From contig QKJQ01000018.1 in the NCBI GenBank assembly GCA_003249225.1, forward strand, positions 34,811 to 98,810: 64,000 bases of DNA. Reading direction: 5' to 3'. The position numbers were made by a program, and so were the translations under genes. A model generated the notes under the pieces. That model had not been told where the DNA came from. It saw nothing but the letters and a program-made list of their open reading frames with translations, and made no database searches. This document shows positions 36,924-47,039 of this stretch, piece after piece (position 1 is the stretch's first letter; each line of letters begins with the position of its first letter). Source of the DNA: Clostridia bacterium. GTDB taxonomy: Bacteria > Bacillota > Clostridia > Lachnospirales > Lachnospiraceae.

Positions 36924-37092
36924 TTGTTTTCCTCTTGATAACCTTTCTAATAGAAATAGTATCCCGTTTAAGAATACACTCCATTATTCCAAGAATGGGA
37001 CGTAATGTCAAGTGATATTCCGATGTTAATGAATTGTTCAAACCTAAAACCAGATTTGTACGAGATAGAGTTATGACTTTAATGAAAAGATA

Positions 37093-37124
37093 CCAGGAAA
37101 GGAACACTATCTTCTGTTTCCTGG
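37093..37124 (-). terminator. Inverted repeat at the end of the Cthe_2159-type gene
   Basis: CCAGGAAA (37093-37100) and TTTCCTGG (37117-37124) are perfect 8-base arms spanning the stop of the minus-strand gene. The T tail is weak, so it may only partly terminate before the next gene. Confidence 0.45.
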
Positions 37125-39269
37125 CATGGTTCCTCCGGGCGAAGTACTTCCGGGAAGTGTGCCGCCTGACGAACTGCCATTAATGTATGTAATTACGGAA
37201 GAGATGGTTGCAGAACCCTGGGAACTGCCATTCGCATATAGAGTATAAGTGCTGCCTGTTTTTAGTGCAGCTAAGGACACGATGAAGGATTGTGCGTTTT
37301 TCGTCAGGGTATAGGAAAGAACCGTATTTCCCGAACTGTCTTTGATCTCAATGACAGTACCGGAAGACATTGTTTGTAAGAATGTTGCAGCCAGCGTATT
37401 CTGTGTAGAACTGCTGTCCGGTGCCTGTGCCATTCCGGAACTTCCGGCAAGAACAAGTTCCCCACCGGTGATTTGGCAGACCGCATCATAATCGAGTGCT
37501 CCATTTCCTGAACTTGTCGGTCCATTCACATAGATGGTGCCACCGCTGATATAGATCGAGCCATTGGCATCAAGACCGTCACCGGCAGCAGTTACCGTAA
37601 TCGTACCTCCGGATATATTCAGGGCTCTGCTGCCGGCTGAACTGAAGGTATCCTGATAAGAACCACCTGTAAGTGAATCGGTTCCACCGGCAACATTAAT
37701 ACCATCATCGCTTGCGTTCACCGTAATGTTACCTCCGGTTATATCGATATTCGTACCTTCCAGCCCTTCGTAAGACGCTGTAATAATAATAGTTCCCGCA
37801 TTGATCGTCAGCTGCGTATCAGAATGTATACCGTCATCTTCTGCATCCAGCGTGAAGGTTCCGCCGTCAATCGTAATGATGGCATCAGAATGTATGGTAT
37901 CTTCCTGAGAGGTCAGATCAAAGGTTCCGCCGCCAATCAGAATAGAAGTATTTGCTTTCAGACACTTTGCACTTGCGTCCCCGGAATCATAGTTAATGGA
38001 GGCAACGCCGGACAGTATCGTAAAATCACCATCTTCAATAGCCAGATAGGCAACCGCCTGAATACCATCGGCATCTGAACTGATCATAAAAACACCATCC
38101 TTTATTAGTATGGAACCAGTCTCAGTGGTTTCGTCATTGGTTGATTTCAAGCCATCTCCGGCGCAATCAATTGTAAATGTCCCGTCATTGATCAGGAGCA
38201 TATCACGGCCGATTATTCCATCATCGACAGAAGTGATCGTAAAGGTGCCGCTTTCTATGGTAAGTGTATCCTTGCACACAATGGCATCTTTAAAGTTTGA
38301 GTCAATGATCAGGGTACCGGTACCGGTTATCGTCAGGTCATCTTTTGAGAAGAGAGTGGCAGAAGGTTCTTCATTTTCTGCATCTTCATAGACATATTCG
38401 GAACCATCCGTCAGTTTATTGGTGGTACCGTCCATCAGTGTAATCTGTGTGTAGGGAGAATCTTTGATATATATGGCAGCTCCGTCAGTATTGGTTATGA
38501 TGACACCATTCAGGACCAGTTCAACAGCTTCTTCTTCATCAACATTTATAATAACAAAACCACCGGTAAAGGTTCCGCTGAGCACATAGGTGCCGGAGGA
38601 TTTAATTAATAAATTACCGTCCGACTCTTTGCAGCCGCTTCCGGTTATCGTTATATCACTGCCATTAAATGTAACGTAAGTAATGGAATCGTTTGTTTCT
38701 GTAATCTCTTCCTCATCAAAGAGAGTGCTGACTTCGTCGATGTCGTCAATCAACCCGGTAAGATCGGTTTCTCCGATTTCAATGTCATTGTCTACGGTGC
38801 TGACTGCCTCTTCTGTCAGTGCAGGAGTAGAGGTAGGAGCTATGGTTGCAGTTGTTGCAGCAGTATTCGAAGAAGTCCCGGATGCAGATCCATTCGCAGC
38901 CTGTGTATCGGGGATTTGTGTTACAGACTCTGTGGTTGAAGAGGCAGCATCTGAGCTTTCTTCTTCCATGCTATTATCTGTGGCAAGAGAAATATCTTGT
39001 TTTGAATCGGCAGCTAAGGTATCGGAATCATTCACTGCGGTTTCGTTGTCAGATGTTGAATCGGCAGTTGGAGTGATCTCGTCATCGGCGGTAGCCTTCG
39101 CTGTATCCTCTGTTGACGGTGTCACGGCCGACAAAACCTGTGTATCCATTGTTGAAGTGGTATCACCTTCTGCTTCTTTATAGTTCAGAATAAGAAAGGC
39201 TAATACAAATGCAATTAGAATTCCTGACATAATGATCAGACTCCATAGGATTCCTTTGTTCTTTTTCAT
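37107..39269 (-). CDS. Cthe_2159-type carbohydrate-binding beta-helix protein
   Basis: A 720-residue membrane-anchored surface protein. An N-terminal helix (about residues 6-28) is followed by a long Thr/Ser/Asp-rich linker to about residue 190. The folded part matches the Cthe_2159 (DUF4353) family, in which strands recur with the pattern DGI and SDD. Examples are SSGTYVLSGTF, IYIKDSPYTQITLMDG, SDADGIQA and SDDGINVAGG. The C-terminus ends in a Gly/Pro-rich tail. The founding member binds cellulose and pectin-like polymers, so polysaccharide binding at the surface is the likely role. The start is uncertain: 39269 (MKKNKG) is preferred; an extra three residues from 39278 or a longer frame to 39368 are possible, none with a strong ribosome binding site. 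Confidence 0.8.
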   Translation of the reverse strand: MKKNKGILWSLIIMSGILIAFVLAFLILNYKEAEGDTTSTMDTQVLSAVTPSTEDTAKATADDEITPTADSTSDNETAVNDSDTLAADSKQDISLATDNSMEEESSDAASSTTESVTQIPDTQAANGSASGTSSNTAATTATIAPTSTPALTEEAVSTVDNDIEIGETDLTGLIDDIDEVSTLFDEEEITETNDSITYVTFNGSDITITGSGCKESDGNLLIKSSGTYVLSGTFTGGFVIINVDEEEAVELVLNGVIITNTDGAAIYIKDSPYTQITLMDGTTNKLTDGSEYVYEDAENEEPSATLFSKDDLTITGTGTLIIDSNFKDAIVCKDTLTIESGTFTITSVDDGIIGRDMLLINDGTFTIDCAGDGLKSTNDETTETGSILIKDGVFMISSDADGIQAVAYLAIEDGDFTILSGVASINYDSGDASAKCLKANTSILIGGGTFDLTSQEDTIHSDAIITIDGGTFTLDAEDDGIHSDTQLTINAGTIIITASYEGLEGTNIDITGGNITVNASDDGINVAGGTDSLTGGSYQDTFSSAGSRALNISGGTITVTAAGDGLDANGSIYISGGTIYVNGPTSSGNGALDYDAVCQITGGELVLAGSSGMAQAPDSSSTQNTLAATFLQTMSSGTVIEIKDSSGNTVLSYTLTKNAQSFIVSLAALKTGSTYTLYANGSSQGSATISSVITYINGSSSGGTLPGSTSPGGTMPGNRR

Positions 39270-39315
39270 ATTCACCATCCATTCGCATAATAGTTTCTGT
39301 GGTTGATTGTAGGCA

Positions 39316-39364
39316 GTATTTTGGGTAAAATATTGTCGTTCCTGTGTATTTTCTGTGAAATATT
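39316..39364 (-). repeat. Tandem palindromic repeat upstream of the Cthe_2159-type gene
   Basis: Two 20-base units, 39316-39335 and 39345-39364, are 29 bases apart, identical at most positions, and each has the form TATTTTNNNNAAAATA. They lie about 50-95 bases before the start codon and could be paired regulator sites or overlap the promoter. Confidence 0.5.
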
Positions 39365-39654
39365 GCAATTACGATAATCACGCTGATAAATAGCCTAAAT
39401 GATTTGGCATTTTAAAACGTATACAGAGTGGAAGCTATGTGAATGCGGCGTATAAATGTAATTTTTTCCTTGTCAATCAATATACTGGAAGCAAAGAACG
39501 CAGGTGAATTTTATGATGAAATACTATCCCTTTGCTCTGATTTTGAAAAAATAAAAATAATTTAGAAAAATATAAAAAACTACTTGCCATACTACTGATA
39601 TGACATTGTATAATAGAGTGAGATATGTTATAACGAAAGAAAATGGGAGGCAGT
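39365..39654. other. Divergent intergenic region with arabinofuranosidase promoter
   Basis: On the plus strand, TTGCCA (39584-39589), 19 bases, TATAAT (39609-39614) precedes the GH51 gene. A 40-codon ORF (39443-39565) with GGAAG eight bases upstream reads like a short piece of a STAS-like domain (NAGEFYDEIL), but it is too short to call. Nothing else is evident. Confidence 0.35.
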
Positions 39655-42156
39655 ATGTCAAAGATTATTATTAATGAACCAGATAAGAAAATAATGCTAG
39701 GTGATCTTTACGGTCTATTCTTTGAAGACTTAAATCATGCGGCAGATGGCGGTCTTTATGCAGAGCTGATTCAGAACCGATCGTTTGAATTTCAGGAGAT
39801 CGACCATCCGGAATATCACGCACTGACAGCCTGGGAAAAGGCAGAAGAATGCAGTGAAACGATAGACATTGGCAAAGCAAAGGCAGACACTGCGAAAGCA
39901 AACAGTACGAATACAGAAAGTACAAAAGCAGACCGCGCGAAGGATGACGATACCAGTACAGACGATACAGCGACGGCGCAGGTCATCTGGAAAATTGAGA
40001 CCGCAGCCCCGGTCTCAGAAAAAAATCCCCACTATGTAACACTTACCATTACAGAAGATGGTGCAGGAAACGGTATTCGAAATACAGGGTTCACGCCCGG
40101 TATCGCCTTAAAGAAAGACGCTTCTTATCGTTTTTCCTTTTATGCAAAGAGAGAAAAGGATCACAGTCAGCCAGTTATTGCAGTGCTGGAGGGTCAGGAC
40201 AAAAAGCAGTATGCATCCGTGGAGCTCTGTGTAACAGGCAGTGAGTGGGAACTTTATAGCGGTATTCTTACAAGCGCAGAGGAAGACCCTGCCGCAAGAT
40301 TTGCCATATATGTCAGAGGAACCGGGGAAGTTTCTTTTGATTTTGTCTCATTGTTCCCGACGGATACATATCGTGGAAGAGAAAATGGATTACGTAAAGA
40401 CATCGCAGAAATGCTTGCTTCCATGAAACCAAAATTCCTGCGTTTTCCGGGAGGCTGCTTAGTGCACGACGGTTCTCTTGACCCGGATGCCAGAAATTCC
40501 ATGTATCGCTGGAAGAATACCATCGGGCCGCTTTGGGATCGTCCAGCCAGAAGAAATAACTGGCGTTATAATCAGACTCTTGGACTTGGCTACTTTGAGT
40601 ACTTTCAGTTTTGCGAAGATATCGGAACGAAGCCGCTTCCGGTGCTCCCGGCTGCCTATGATCCACACCATAAACGCCTGGAACCACTTGATCAATTACA
40701 GCCCTGGATCGACGATGCCCTGGATCTAATTGAATTTGCCAATGGAGACGTGACGACAAAATGGGGTGCAGTCAGAGCATCGCTTGGACATCCAAAGCCT
40801 TTTGGACTTGAGTACGTAGGCATTGGAAATGAAGAAGTCGGTGAGGGTTTCAGAGAGCGGTTCCCTTACTTTTGCAAGGCAATCAAAGAGAAATATCCAG
40901 AGATCAAAATCATCGGAACCAGCGGACCTTTTGCAGCCGGCGGTGAATTTGACACAGAGTGGGCACAGGCTAGAAAAGAAGATGTTGCGCTGGTAGATGA
41001 ACACTACTATATGGCACCGGAATGGTTTCTGGCACACCACCACCGCTATGATGATTATCCAAGAAAAGGTCCGAAGGTCTTCCTTGGAGAGTATGCATCG
41101 TGGGGGAATGAATATTACAATGCACTGATCGAGGCTTCCTATATGACAGGACTGGAGCGCAACGCAGAAGCGGTCGGACTTGCCTGCTATGCACCGATGC
41201 TTTGTAATGTGAATTATATCAACTGGCAGCCAGATATGATCTGGTTCAACAATCATGAAGTGTATGGAACTGCCAACTATTATGTACAGAAGCTATTTAT
41301 GCATCATCAGGGTGACTGGCTGTACGACACTACGATGGAAGATTTTGAAGAACCAAAGACTCTGGATAAGCCAGTCAGCGGAGCAATCTGCCTGAGCAGC
41401 AGAGGTTCTGTGGCAGAATACAGCAATATTCTTCTTCGAAATAATATTACACAGGAAGAGATAAGCTTTGAAGATGTAAAAAGCAGCGCATCCGGAGCAG
41501 GCTGCAACCTTACAGAGAATGACTGGGAGCATTATACGCTGTCTTTTCATGCGAAGGAACTGGAAGGCATTCAGGGATTCCTGATCGAATTTGCGAAAAA
41601 GGATGACTGGAATCGATATTGTCTGGAACTGGGGGGCTGGCAGAATCAGGACGCAACCTTGCAGGAATTTGTAAATGGACGTAATATCTGTCTGATCCAT
41701 GAGCTGTTTGAGGTAGAGAAGGACAGAGAATATGCCATTGAACTGACGGTGGATGGGTATGCTTTGTCAGCTAAGATCGATGGAAAACCAGTGATATCCA
41801 CCAAGGTAAAACCGGTCGTAATCGAACCTTTATACTGCACAGCAAGCAGAGACGAATCTACACAAGAAACAATCCTGAAAGTAGTCAATGTGCAAAAGGA
41901 ATCGGTAACGACGACTCTTGACCTGTCCGGAATTTTGCGCAGGGACACGAAAGATATTTCGGCTAATGCTGATTCCATAAACAATCAGAAAGTATCCGGA
42001 ATGCTTTATGAACTCTCAGGCTATGAACTGAATGAAAAGAACAGCTTTGAACAACCGGAACGGATAAAACCAGCCGAACAGGAAGTGGAATTTGATGACG
42101 CAATATTTTCCTATGAATTTGCAAAAGAATCCATAACGATCTTTCGGTTAAAGTAA
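39655..42156 (+). CDS. GH51 alpha-L-arabinofuranosidase, long multidomain form
   Basis: An 833-residue glycosidase that removes L-arabinofuranosyl side chains. There is no signal peptide, so it acts in the cytoplasm on imported oligosaccharides. The catalytic barrel carries the acid/base Glu (about 393) in GIGNEEVG and the nucleophile Glu (about 479) in LGEYASWG, with FLRFPGGCLVHDG before them. A carbohydrate-binding-like domain lies N-terminal (about 110-240) and beta domains lie at the end. A Lys/Thr/Asp-rich low-complexity insert (about residues 70-110) interrupts the N-terminal part and is unusual for this family. The ATG at 39655 has GGGAGG upstream. It resembles the plant/Bifidobacterium-type long GH51 rather than the short AbfA type. 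Confidence 0.87.
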   Translation: MSKIIINEPDKKIMLGDLYGLFFEDLNHAADGGLYAELIQNRSFEFQEIDHPEYHALTAWEKAEECSETIDIGKAKADTAKANSTNTESTKADRAKDDDTSTDDTATAQVIWKIETAAPVSEKNPHYVTLTITEDGAGNGIRNTGFTPGIALKKDASYRFSFYAKREKDHSQPVIAVLEGQDKKQYASVELCVTGSEWELYSGILTSAEEDPAARFAIYVRGTGEVSFDFVSLFPTDTYRGRENGLRKDIAEMLASMKPKFLRFPGGCLVHDGSLDPDARNSMYRWKNTIGPLWDRPARRNNWRYNQTLGLGYFEYFQFCEDIGTKPLPVLPAAYDPHHKRLEPLDQLQPWIDDALDLIEFANGDVTTKWGAVRASLGHPKPFGLEYVGIGNEEVGEGFRERFPYFCKAIKEKYPEIKIIGTSGPFAAGGEFDTEWAQARKEDVALVDEHYYMAPEWFLAHHHRYDDYPRKGPKVFLGEYASWGNEYYNALIEASYMTGLERNAEAVGLACYAPMLCNVNYINWQPDMIWFNNHEVYGTANYYVQKLFMHHQGDWLYDTTMEDFEEPKTLDKPVSGAICLSSRGSVAEYSNILLRNNITQEEISFEDVKSSASGAGCNLTENDWEHYTLSFHAKELEGIQGFLIEFAKKDDWNRYCLELGGWQNQDATLQEFVNGRNICLIHELFEVEKDREYAIELTVDGYALSAKIDGKPVISTKVKPVVIEPLYCTASRDESTQETILKVVNVQKESVTTTLDLSGILRRDTKDISANADSINNQKVSGMLYELSGYELNEKNSFEQPERIKPAEQEVEFDDAIFSYEFAKESITIFRLK

Positions 42157-42286
42157 GATCTTTCGAAAAATTAGTAGAAACAATAACATGGAGGGTACAC
42201 TAAAAACCCAAGGATAACTTCAGATTGAGTTTCCTGCGTATCTTCCTTTATGGTTTAAATTGCATGAAAATCATATAAAATTACTA

Positions 42287-42315
42287 TTTACGGGAATTCA
42301 GCGAGACTATATAAT
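42287..42315 (+). promoter_or_regulatory. Promoter of the second GH51 gene
   Basis: TTTACG (42287-42292), 17 bases, TATAAT (42310-42315), 57 bases before the start codon. It lets the short arabinofuranosidase be expressed separately from the long one. Confidence 0.55.
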
Positions 42316-42371
42316 GAGAAATGAATCTAAAGTATTTTATATTTATAAGAAATCTAAGGAGAAGGTTAAAT

Positions 42372-43856
42372 ATGGCAAAACTGTATATTAATCCAAATGT
42401 AAAAAAAGGTCATATCAACAAAGAAATCTATGGTAATTTTTCAGAACATCTGGGACGATGTATCTATGAAGGACTGTATGTTGGAGAAAATTCAGATATC
42501 CCGAATGTGAACGGCATGAGAATCGATGTCGTTACAGCTCTGAAGGAGATGGGGCTTCCCGTCCTTCGCTGGCCGGGTGGCTGTTTTGCCGATGAATACC
42601 ACTGGATGGATGGTATCGGTGATAAGAGCAAAAGAAAGAAGATGGTCAACACGCACTGGGGCGGCGTTGTCGAAGACAACAGCTTTGGTACCCACGAGTT
42701 TTTGGAGCTTTGCAGACAGATCGGCTGTGAACCCTACATTAATGGTAATCTTGGCAGCGGAACCGTTCAGGAGATGTCAGAATGGGTGGAATATCTGACC
42801 TTCGACGGCGTGTCTCCAATGGCAGAACTTCGCAAGTCTAACGGCAAAGAAGATGCCTGGAAGGTAAAATACTTTGGCGTCGGCAATGAAAGCTGGGGCT
42901 GTGGCGGCAATATGACACCGGAACATTATGCGAACGAATACAGAAGATATCAGACCTACTGCCGTAATTATGGTGATAACAAGATCTACAAGATCGCCTG
43001 CGGACCGAATGTGGATGATTATAACTGGATGGATGTTGTTATGCGTATTGCAGGGCATCATATGCACGGCATTTCTCTTCACTATTATACACTGCCGACC
43101 GGAAACTGGAACGACAAAGGAAGTTCACTGGAGTTCAATGATAAGGAATGGTATGAGACCCTCAAGCGAACACTCTATATGGAAGAACTCGTAACAAATC
43201 ATGATCACATCATGAGCAAGTATGACAAAGAGAAAAAAGTCGGACTTATCGTGGATGAATGGGGCACCTGGTATAATGTTGAACCGGGAACCAACCCGGG
43301 CTTCCTTTATATGCAGAGCACGATGCGTGATGCGGTTGTAGCAGGTATCAACCTGAATATCTTTAACAAGCATTGTGACCGTGTGAAGATGGCGAACATT
43401 GCGCAGCTAATTAATGTTCTTCAGTCTGTCATACTGACCGAAGGTGCAAAGATGGTGCTCACACCGACCTACCATGTATTCCATATGTATCAGGCGCATC
43501 AGGATGCTGAACTGATTGACAGTCACCTTGACGCAGAAATGATCGGTGTAGAAGAAAAGAACCAGGTTCCGAACCTTCATGAGTCAGCATCCGTTGGAAA
43601 AGACGGGAAACTTCACATTACAATCAACAATCTTTCTGTTACAGATTCTTATGATGTAGAAAGCTTGATTGCAGATACGAAAATCAAGACGGTAAAAGGT
43701 ACGATTGTTACCGGAGCCATGGATGCTCACAATACCTTTGATGCACCGGATACGGTAAAGTGTACAGAATTTACGGACTTTACGGTTACACCAGAGGGAA
43801 TTACCTTTAAAATCCCAGCTTGCAGCGTGCTGCATCTGGAAGTAGAACTGGCATAG
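42372..43856 (+). CDS. GH51 alpha-N-arabinofuranosidase, short AbfA type
   Basis: A 494-residue cytoplasmic arabinofuranosidase, normal length for the hexameric bacterial GH51 group. The N-terminus reads [14 protein letters not shown], then [14 protein letters not shown]. The acid/base Glu is about residue 173 in [11 protein letters not shown] and the nucleophile Glu about 296 in VDEWGTWY. The C-terminal all-beta domain ends with [25 protein letters not shown] precedes the ATG at 42372. With the long GH51 it covers different arabinose linkages; no araBAD genes are in the window, so arabinose use continues elsewhere. Confidence 0.93.
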   Translation: MAKLYINPNVKKGHINKEIYGNFSEHLGRCIYEGLYVGENSDIPNVNGMRIDVVTALKEMGLPVLRWPGGCFADEYHWMDGIGDKSKRKKMVNTHWGGVVEDNSFGTHEFLELCRQIGCEPYINGNLGSGTVQEMSEWVEYLTFDGVSPMAELRKSNGKEDAWKVKYFGVGNESWGCGGNMTPEHYANEYRRYQTYCRNYGDNKIYKIACGPNVDDYNWMDVVMRIAGHHMHGISLHYYTLPTGNWNDKGSSLEFNDKEWYETLKRTLYMEELVTNHDHIMSKYDKEKKVGLIVDEWGTWYNVEPGTNPGFLYMQSTMRDAVVAGINLNIFNKHCDRVKMANIAQLINVLQSVILTEGAKMVLTPTYHVFHMYQAHQDAELIDSHLDAEMIGVEEKNQVPNLHESASVGKDGKLHITINNLSVTDSYDVESLIADTKIKTVKGTIVTGAMDAHNTFDAPDTVKCTEFTDFTVTPEGITFKIPACSVLHLEVELA

Positions 43857-43901
43857 AGATTACGCACTGTGGGACGTTTGAACGAAAACTTATAACAAAT
43901 G

Positions 43902-43955
43902 AAAATGGTTACTGTAGATATTCCTTCGAATCCAATGCTACAGTAACCATTTTTA
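43902..43955 (+). terminator. Intrinsic terminator after the GH51 genes
   Basis: AAAATGGTTACTGTAG (43902-43917) pairs with CTACAGTAACCATTTT (43938-43953), followed by T residues. The loop contains a second small TTCGAA palindrome. Confidence 0.9.
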
Positions 43956-44006
43956 TACAATTCTATTGTTTACAAAAGTGTCTATGCTGTAATGACGGTA
44001 TAATTT

Positions 44007-44894
44007 CTAGTTGCTGACGCTTCTCCACAGCATCATTCCATCCTTGTATTCAATCTGAAGTTTCTTTGCATCGAGCATCCAGGAAAGATAGGAACGAACG
44101 GTGCTTCCTACAAGCACATACTGTGCAAAATTCATCGTAAGTTCATAGGTGGTAAAAAGTTTCTGCAGGATCTGTTCAAAACAAAGCGGTTCGTTTTTAC
44201 AAAGCGTATGAATTTTTTCTTCGATTTCATGAACCTTATCAATGTTTAACTGCGCCAGAGGAGCTATGTTGTCTGTTACGGCTGCATGAGCAGGAACAAA
44301 GGCAGCTGCCTGCAGTGTTTTGACCATTTCTAACGTAGAAAGGTACGATGAAACATCATAGAGAAATCCGATCTGATATTTATCAAGGGTCTCTTTGCTG
44401 GATAAGCAGTCGGCCAGAAAGATAACATCATCCAAGGTCTTAAAACCTACCATGTCAAAAAAATGTCCGGGTAAAGAGAGAATGGACAGACCCTCTGGTA
44501 AAACTGCTTCAGACAGAAGTTCTGCTTTGCTTTCCTGCGCCATCAGAAATTTGTGGCGAAGCTCTGCGGGAGGAAAAGCGCCATACAAAAAAGAGGGTTC
44601 CAACACCGGATGATTCGTAAAATCGCACTCAATGCCCGGCGCATATATTGTACAGCCGGTCTGATCCTGAAGGTACTTATTCCCGCCGATATGATCAGCG
44701 TTGGAATGTGTGTTCAGGATAGAAGAAAGCTTCCAGTTATTCTGATCCAGATGTTGTCTAACCTTTCTTCCGGCATCCTTATCACTGCCGCTGTCGATCA
44801 GTGTTACCATGCCTGATGTGTGTTCAAAAAGACCGATCTTTGCCGGACTTTCAATATAATGGGTGTGACTGCCGATTTTTTTACATTCGTACAT
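44007..44894 (-). CDS. MBL-fold metallo-hydrolase with altered metal motif
   Basis: A 295-residue metallo-beta-lactamase-fold protein. The zinc motif, normally HxHxDH, reads HSNADH (residues 63-68), with Asn in place of the second His. The remaining ligands are recognisable in SLPGHFFDMVGF and FLADCLSS. A C-terminal region of about 100 residues, including helices with charged Lys/Glu, resembles the winged-helix-like tail of LACTB2-type proteins. This suggests a thioester or RNA hydrolase, or a one-metal enzyme. It stands alone on the minus strand, with an ATG after a GAGGCAAT ribosome binding site. Confidence 0.8.
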   Translation of the reverse strand: MYECKKIGSHTHYIESPAKIGLFEHTSGMVTLIDSGSDKDAGRKVRQHLDQNNWKLSSILNTHSNADHIGGNKYLQDQTGCTIYAPGIECDFTNHPVLEPSFLYGAFPPAELRHKFLMAQESKAELLSEAVLPEGLSILSLPGHFFDMVGFKTLDDVIFLADCLSSKETLDKYQIGFLYDVSSYLSTLEMVKTLQAAAFVPAHAAVTDNIAPLAQLNIDKVHEIEEKIHTLCKNEPLCFEQILQKLFTTYELTMNFAQYVLVGSTVRSYLSWMLDAKKLQIEYKDGMMLWRSVSN

Positions 44895-45073
44895 AATTGC
44901 CTCCGTGTCGTGTGTAGATCATAATAATATCATTCTATAGGATATGCTATGTATTTGATAATAGATTAATGCTATAATAATATCAATAATAAGATGATTT
45001 TTGTTCGTTGTTGACTGATTTTTACTATTGTATTGTCTGCATTTCATGCCATGACCAGAGAGGTGATTGCCAT

Positions 45074-46849
45074 ATGAAGACTTTTATGCATGAGTTCACG
45101 TCAAATGAAAATCTAACATCATTTTTAGATACAGACGAATTTACAACATTTCGTACAAAAGCAGAATCTATCCTTGTGCAGATTTTTACTGCAAAGAATG
45201 AAAAAGAGCTGCTTACTTCGATTATCGAAACACTTAAGAGCAGAATCCCGGACATAATGGTTGCTGGTACGACGACGGTTGGTGAAGTTGAAGAAGGAGA
45301 GCTAAAACTTGGAAAGATACTGCTTTCCTTTTCCCTTTTTGAGCAGACAAAACTCAAGAGAGTTCATTGCTGCTGTGACGACATTCAGGAAAATGAAGCA
45401 GGGGATATGATGATGCAGCAGATTCTGATGTCGGGAGAAAAGATAGCCGGTGTTATGATCTTTTCAACGCCCCTGACGGTCGATATTGCGAAAGTGTTTC
45501 AGCGAATGTCACGAAGTAAATTTGATTTCAAGGTATTTGGTGGTGGGGCTGGTATTTACGATGCCTCCAGAACATCTGCAATCTTCACAGAGAATCTATG
45601 GTTCGAGAAAGGACTTCTTGCTGTCATCTTTTTAGGAGATCAGCTTGTTATAGACTGCAGGTCGAACCTTGGATGGATGCCGTTAAGCCAGGAGATGACG
45701 ATTACAAAAGCCGAAGGAATGGTAGTCCGGCAGGTTGACGATATCAATGGATTCGAGCTGTATCATAAGTATCTGGGTATTAAAAATGACAGTAATTTTT
45801 TTCAAAATGTTCTTGAATTTCCATTTTTAATCGAACGGGATGGTTATACCATCGCTCGCGTACCTTTTTTTGCACACGAAGATAATTCCATAGAATTTGT
45901 TTCGGATATACACGAAGGAGAGCGTTTTCGAATCGGGTACGGTGATCCGGATACCATGATTCAGAATTCGGAAGACATAAGAAAATCCATGCTGGAATTC
46001 CAGCCGGAAGCAATTTTTCTTTATGCCTGCATATGCCGAAGATTCTTACTGCAGACAGACGTGAACCGGGAGATTGTACCATTTAACTGCATAGCTCCGA
46101 CCAGCGGTTTCTTCACTTATGGAGAATTCTACGCCACTAATAATGAGATTAAACTTCTTAATGCTTCTATTGTTGTCGTAGGAATGAAGGAACTTGGCAG
46201 CACAACTTCAGGACAAGAGCAGGACAGAAGCCTGTGCGCCCCGGTTTCGACAGATCTGTACAGTGATAAACATAACAGAATCATATCACACCTGCTTCAC
46301 TTTATCCGGGTGTTGTCGGATGAGCTGGAAGACGCGAACAAAGAACTTGTCCGGTTGTCTGAGATTGATAAGACGACAATGATCTACAACAGACGCAAAC
46401 TGGATGGAATACTGGAACGGGAGATGCAGCTTTGCAAAGTCCAGAAAACCAGGATGACCGTTGCCATTCTTGATATTGATCATTATAAGATCATCAATGA
46501 TAAATATGGACATCTTACCGGTGATAAAGTTCTTGTAGAACTGGCTGAGCTTTTGCTTTCCTCCATACGCCGGAATGATTTTGTGGGAAGATGGGGCGGC
46601 GAAGAATTCCTGCTCATACTTCCGTTAGCGGATGTTTCCAGTGCACTTGGACTTGCAGAGCGTGTCAGAAAAGAGATTGAAGAGCACGTATTTAACGGAG
46701 ATATCAAAGGTGGACTTCACCTGACCTGCAGTCTTGGTGTTGCTTCCTTTAAGCCGGATGACACAATGGATAGGTTGCTTGGCAGAGCGGACCGGGCCTT
46801 GTATGAAGCTAAGGAAAAAGGCAGGAACAGAGTTATGGCGGCAGATTAG
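45074..46849 (+). CDS. FIST-domain diguanylate cyclase (GGDEF)
   Basis: A 591-residue signalling protein that should make cyclic di-GMP from GTP. The N-terminal FIST and FIST_C domains (about residues 10-390; GTTTVGEVEEGEL near 62-74) bind small ligands, probably amino acids. A short coiled linker (about 400-425) leads to the GGDEF domain. The active-site loop is GGEEF at about 508-512, fully competent, and the inhibitory site RxxD (RRND) lies five residues before it, so product feedback is expected. There is no signal peptide or membrane helix. I chose the ATG at 45074 with AGAGGTG upstream. FIST-GGDEF pairs link nutrient sensing to motility or attachment. Confidence 0.88.
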   Translation: MKTFMHEFTSNENLTSFLDTDEFTTFRTKAESILVQIFTAKNEKELLTSIIETLKSRIPDIMVAGTTTVGEVEEGELKLGKILLSFSLFEQTKLKRVHCCCDDIQENEAGDMMMQQILMSGEKIAGVMIFSTPLTVDIAKVFQRMSRSKFDFKVFGGGAGIYDASRTSAIFTENLWFEKGLLAVIFLGDQLVIDCRSNLGWMPLSQEMTITKAEGMVVRQVDDINGFELYHKYLGIKNDSNFFQNVLEFPFLIERDGYTIARVPFFAHEDNSIEFVSDIHEGERFRIGYGDPDTMIQNSEDIRKSMLEFQPEAIFLYACICRRFLLQTDVNREIVPFNCIAPTSGFFTYGEFYATNNEIKLLNASIVVVGMKELGSTTSGQEQDRSLCAPVSTDLYSDKHNRIISHLLHFIRVLSDELEDANKELVRLSEIDKTTMIYNRRKLDGILEREMQLCKVQKTRMTVAILDIDHYKIINDKYGHLTGDKVLVELAELLLSSIRRNDFVGRWGGEEFLLILPLADVSSALGLAERVRKEIEEHVFNGDIKGGLHLTCSLGVASFKPDDTMDRLLGRADRALYEAKEKGRNRVMAAD

Positions 46850-46887
46850 GACTTTATACAGCACATGCCATATCAGGAGTATAATTT

Positions 46888-46940
46888 AACATAGATCCTT
46901 TTTGTGAAACGAAAAATTCCATAAGAAGGATCTTTCTTAT
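46888..46940 (+). terminator. Probable terminator after the FIST-GGDEF gene
   Basis: AGATCCTT pairs with AAGGATCT around a loop that itself holds TTTTT/AAAAA arms, and a TTTCTTATAATT run follows. Moderately convincing. Confidence 0.45.
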
Positions 46941-47039
46941 AATTATTTTGTGAATTAACATTTCTGTAACATTTCGCAAATGAAATTCAAACAATGAATG
47001 ATTATTCTTACATCAGCAATTGTATGAATGAGGATTGGG

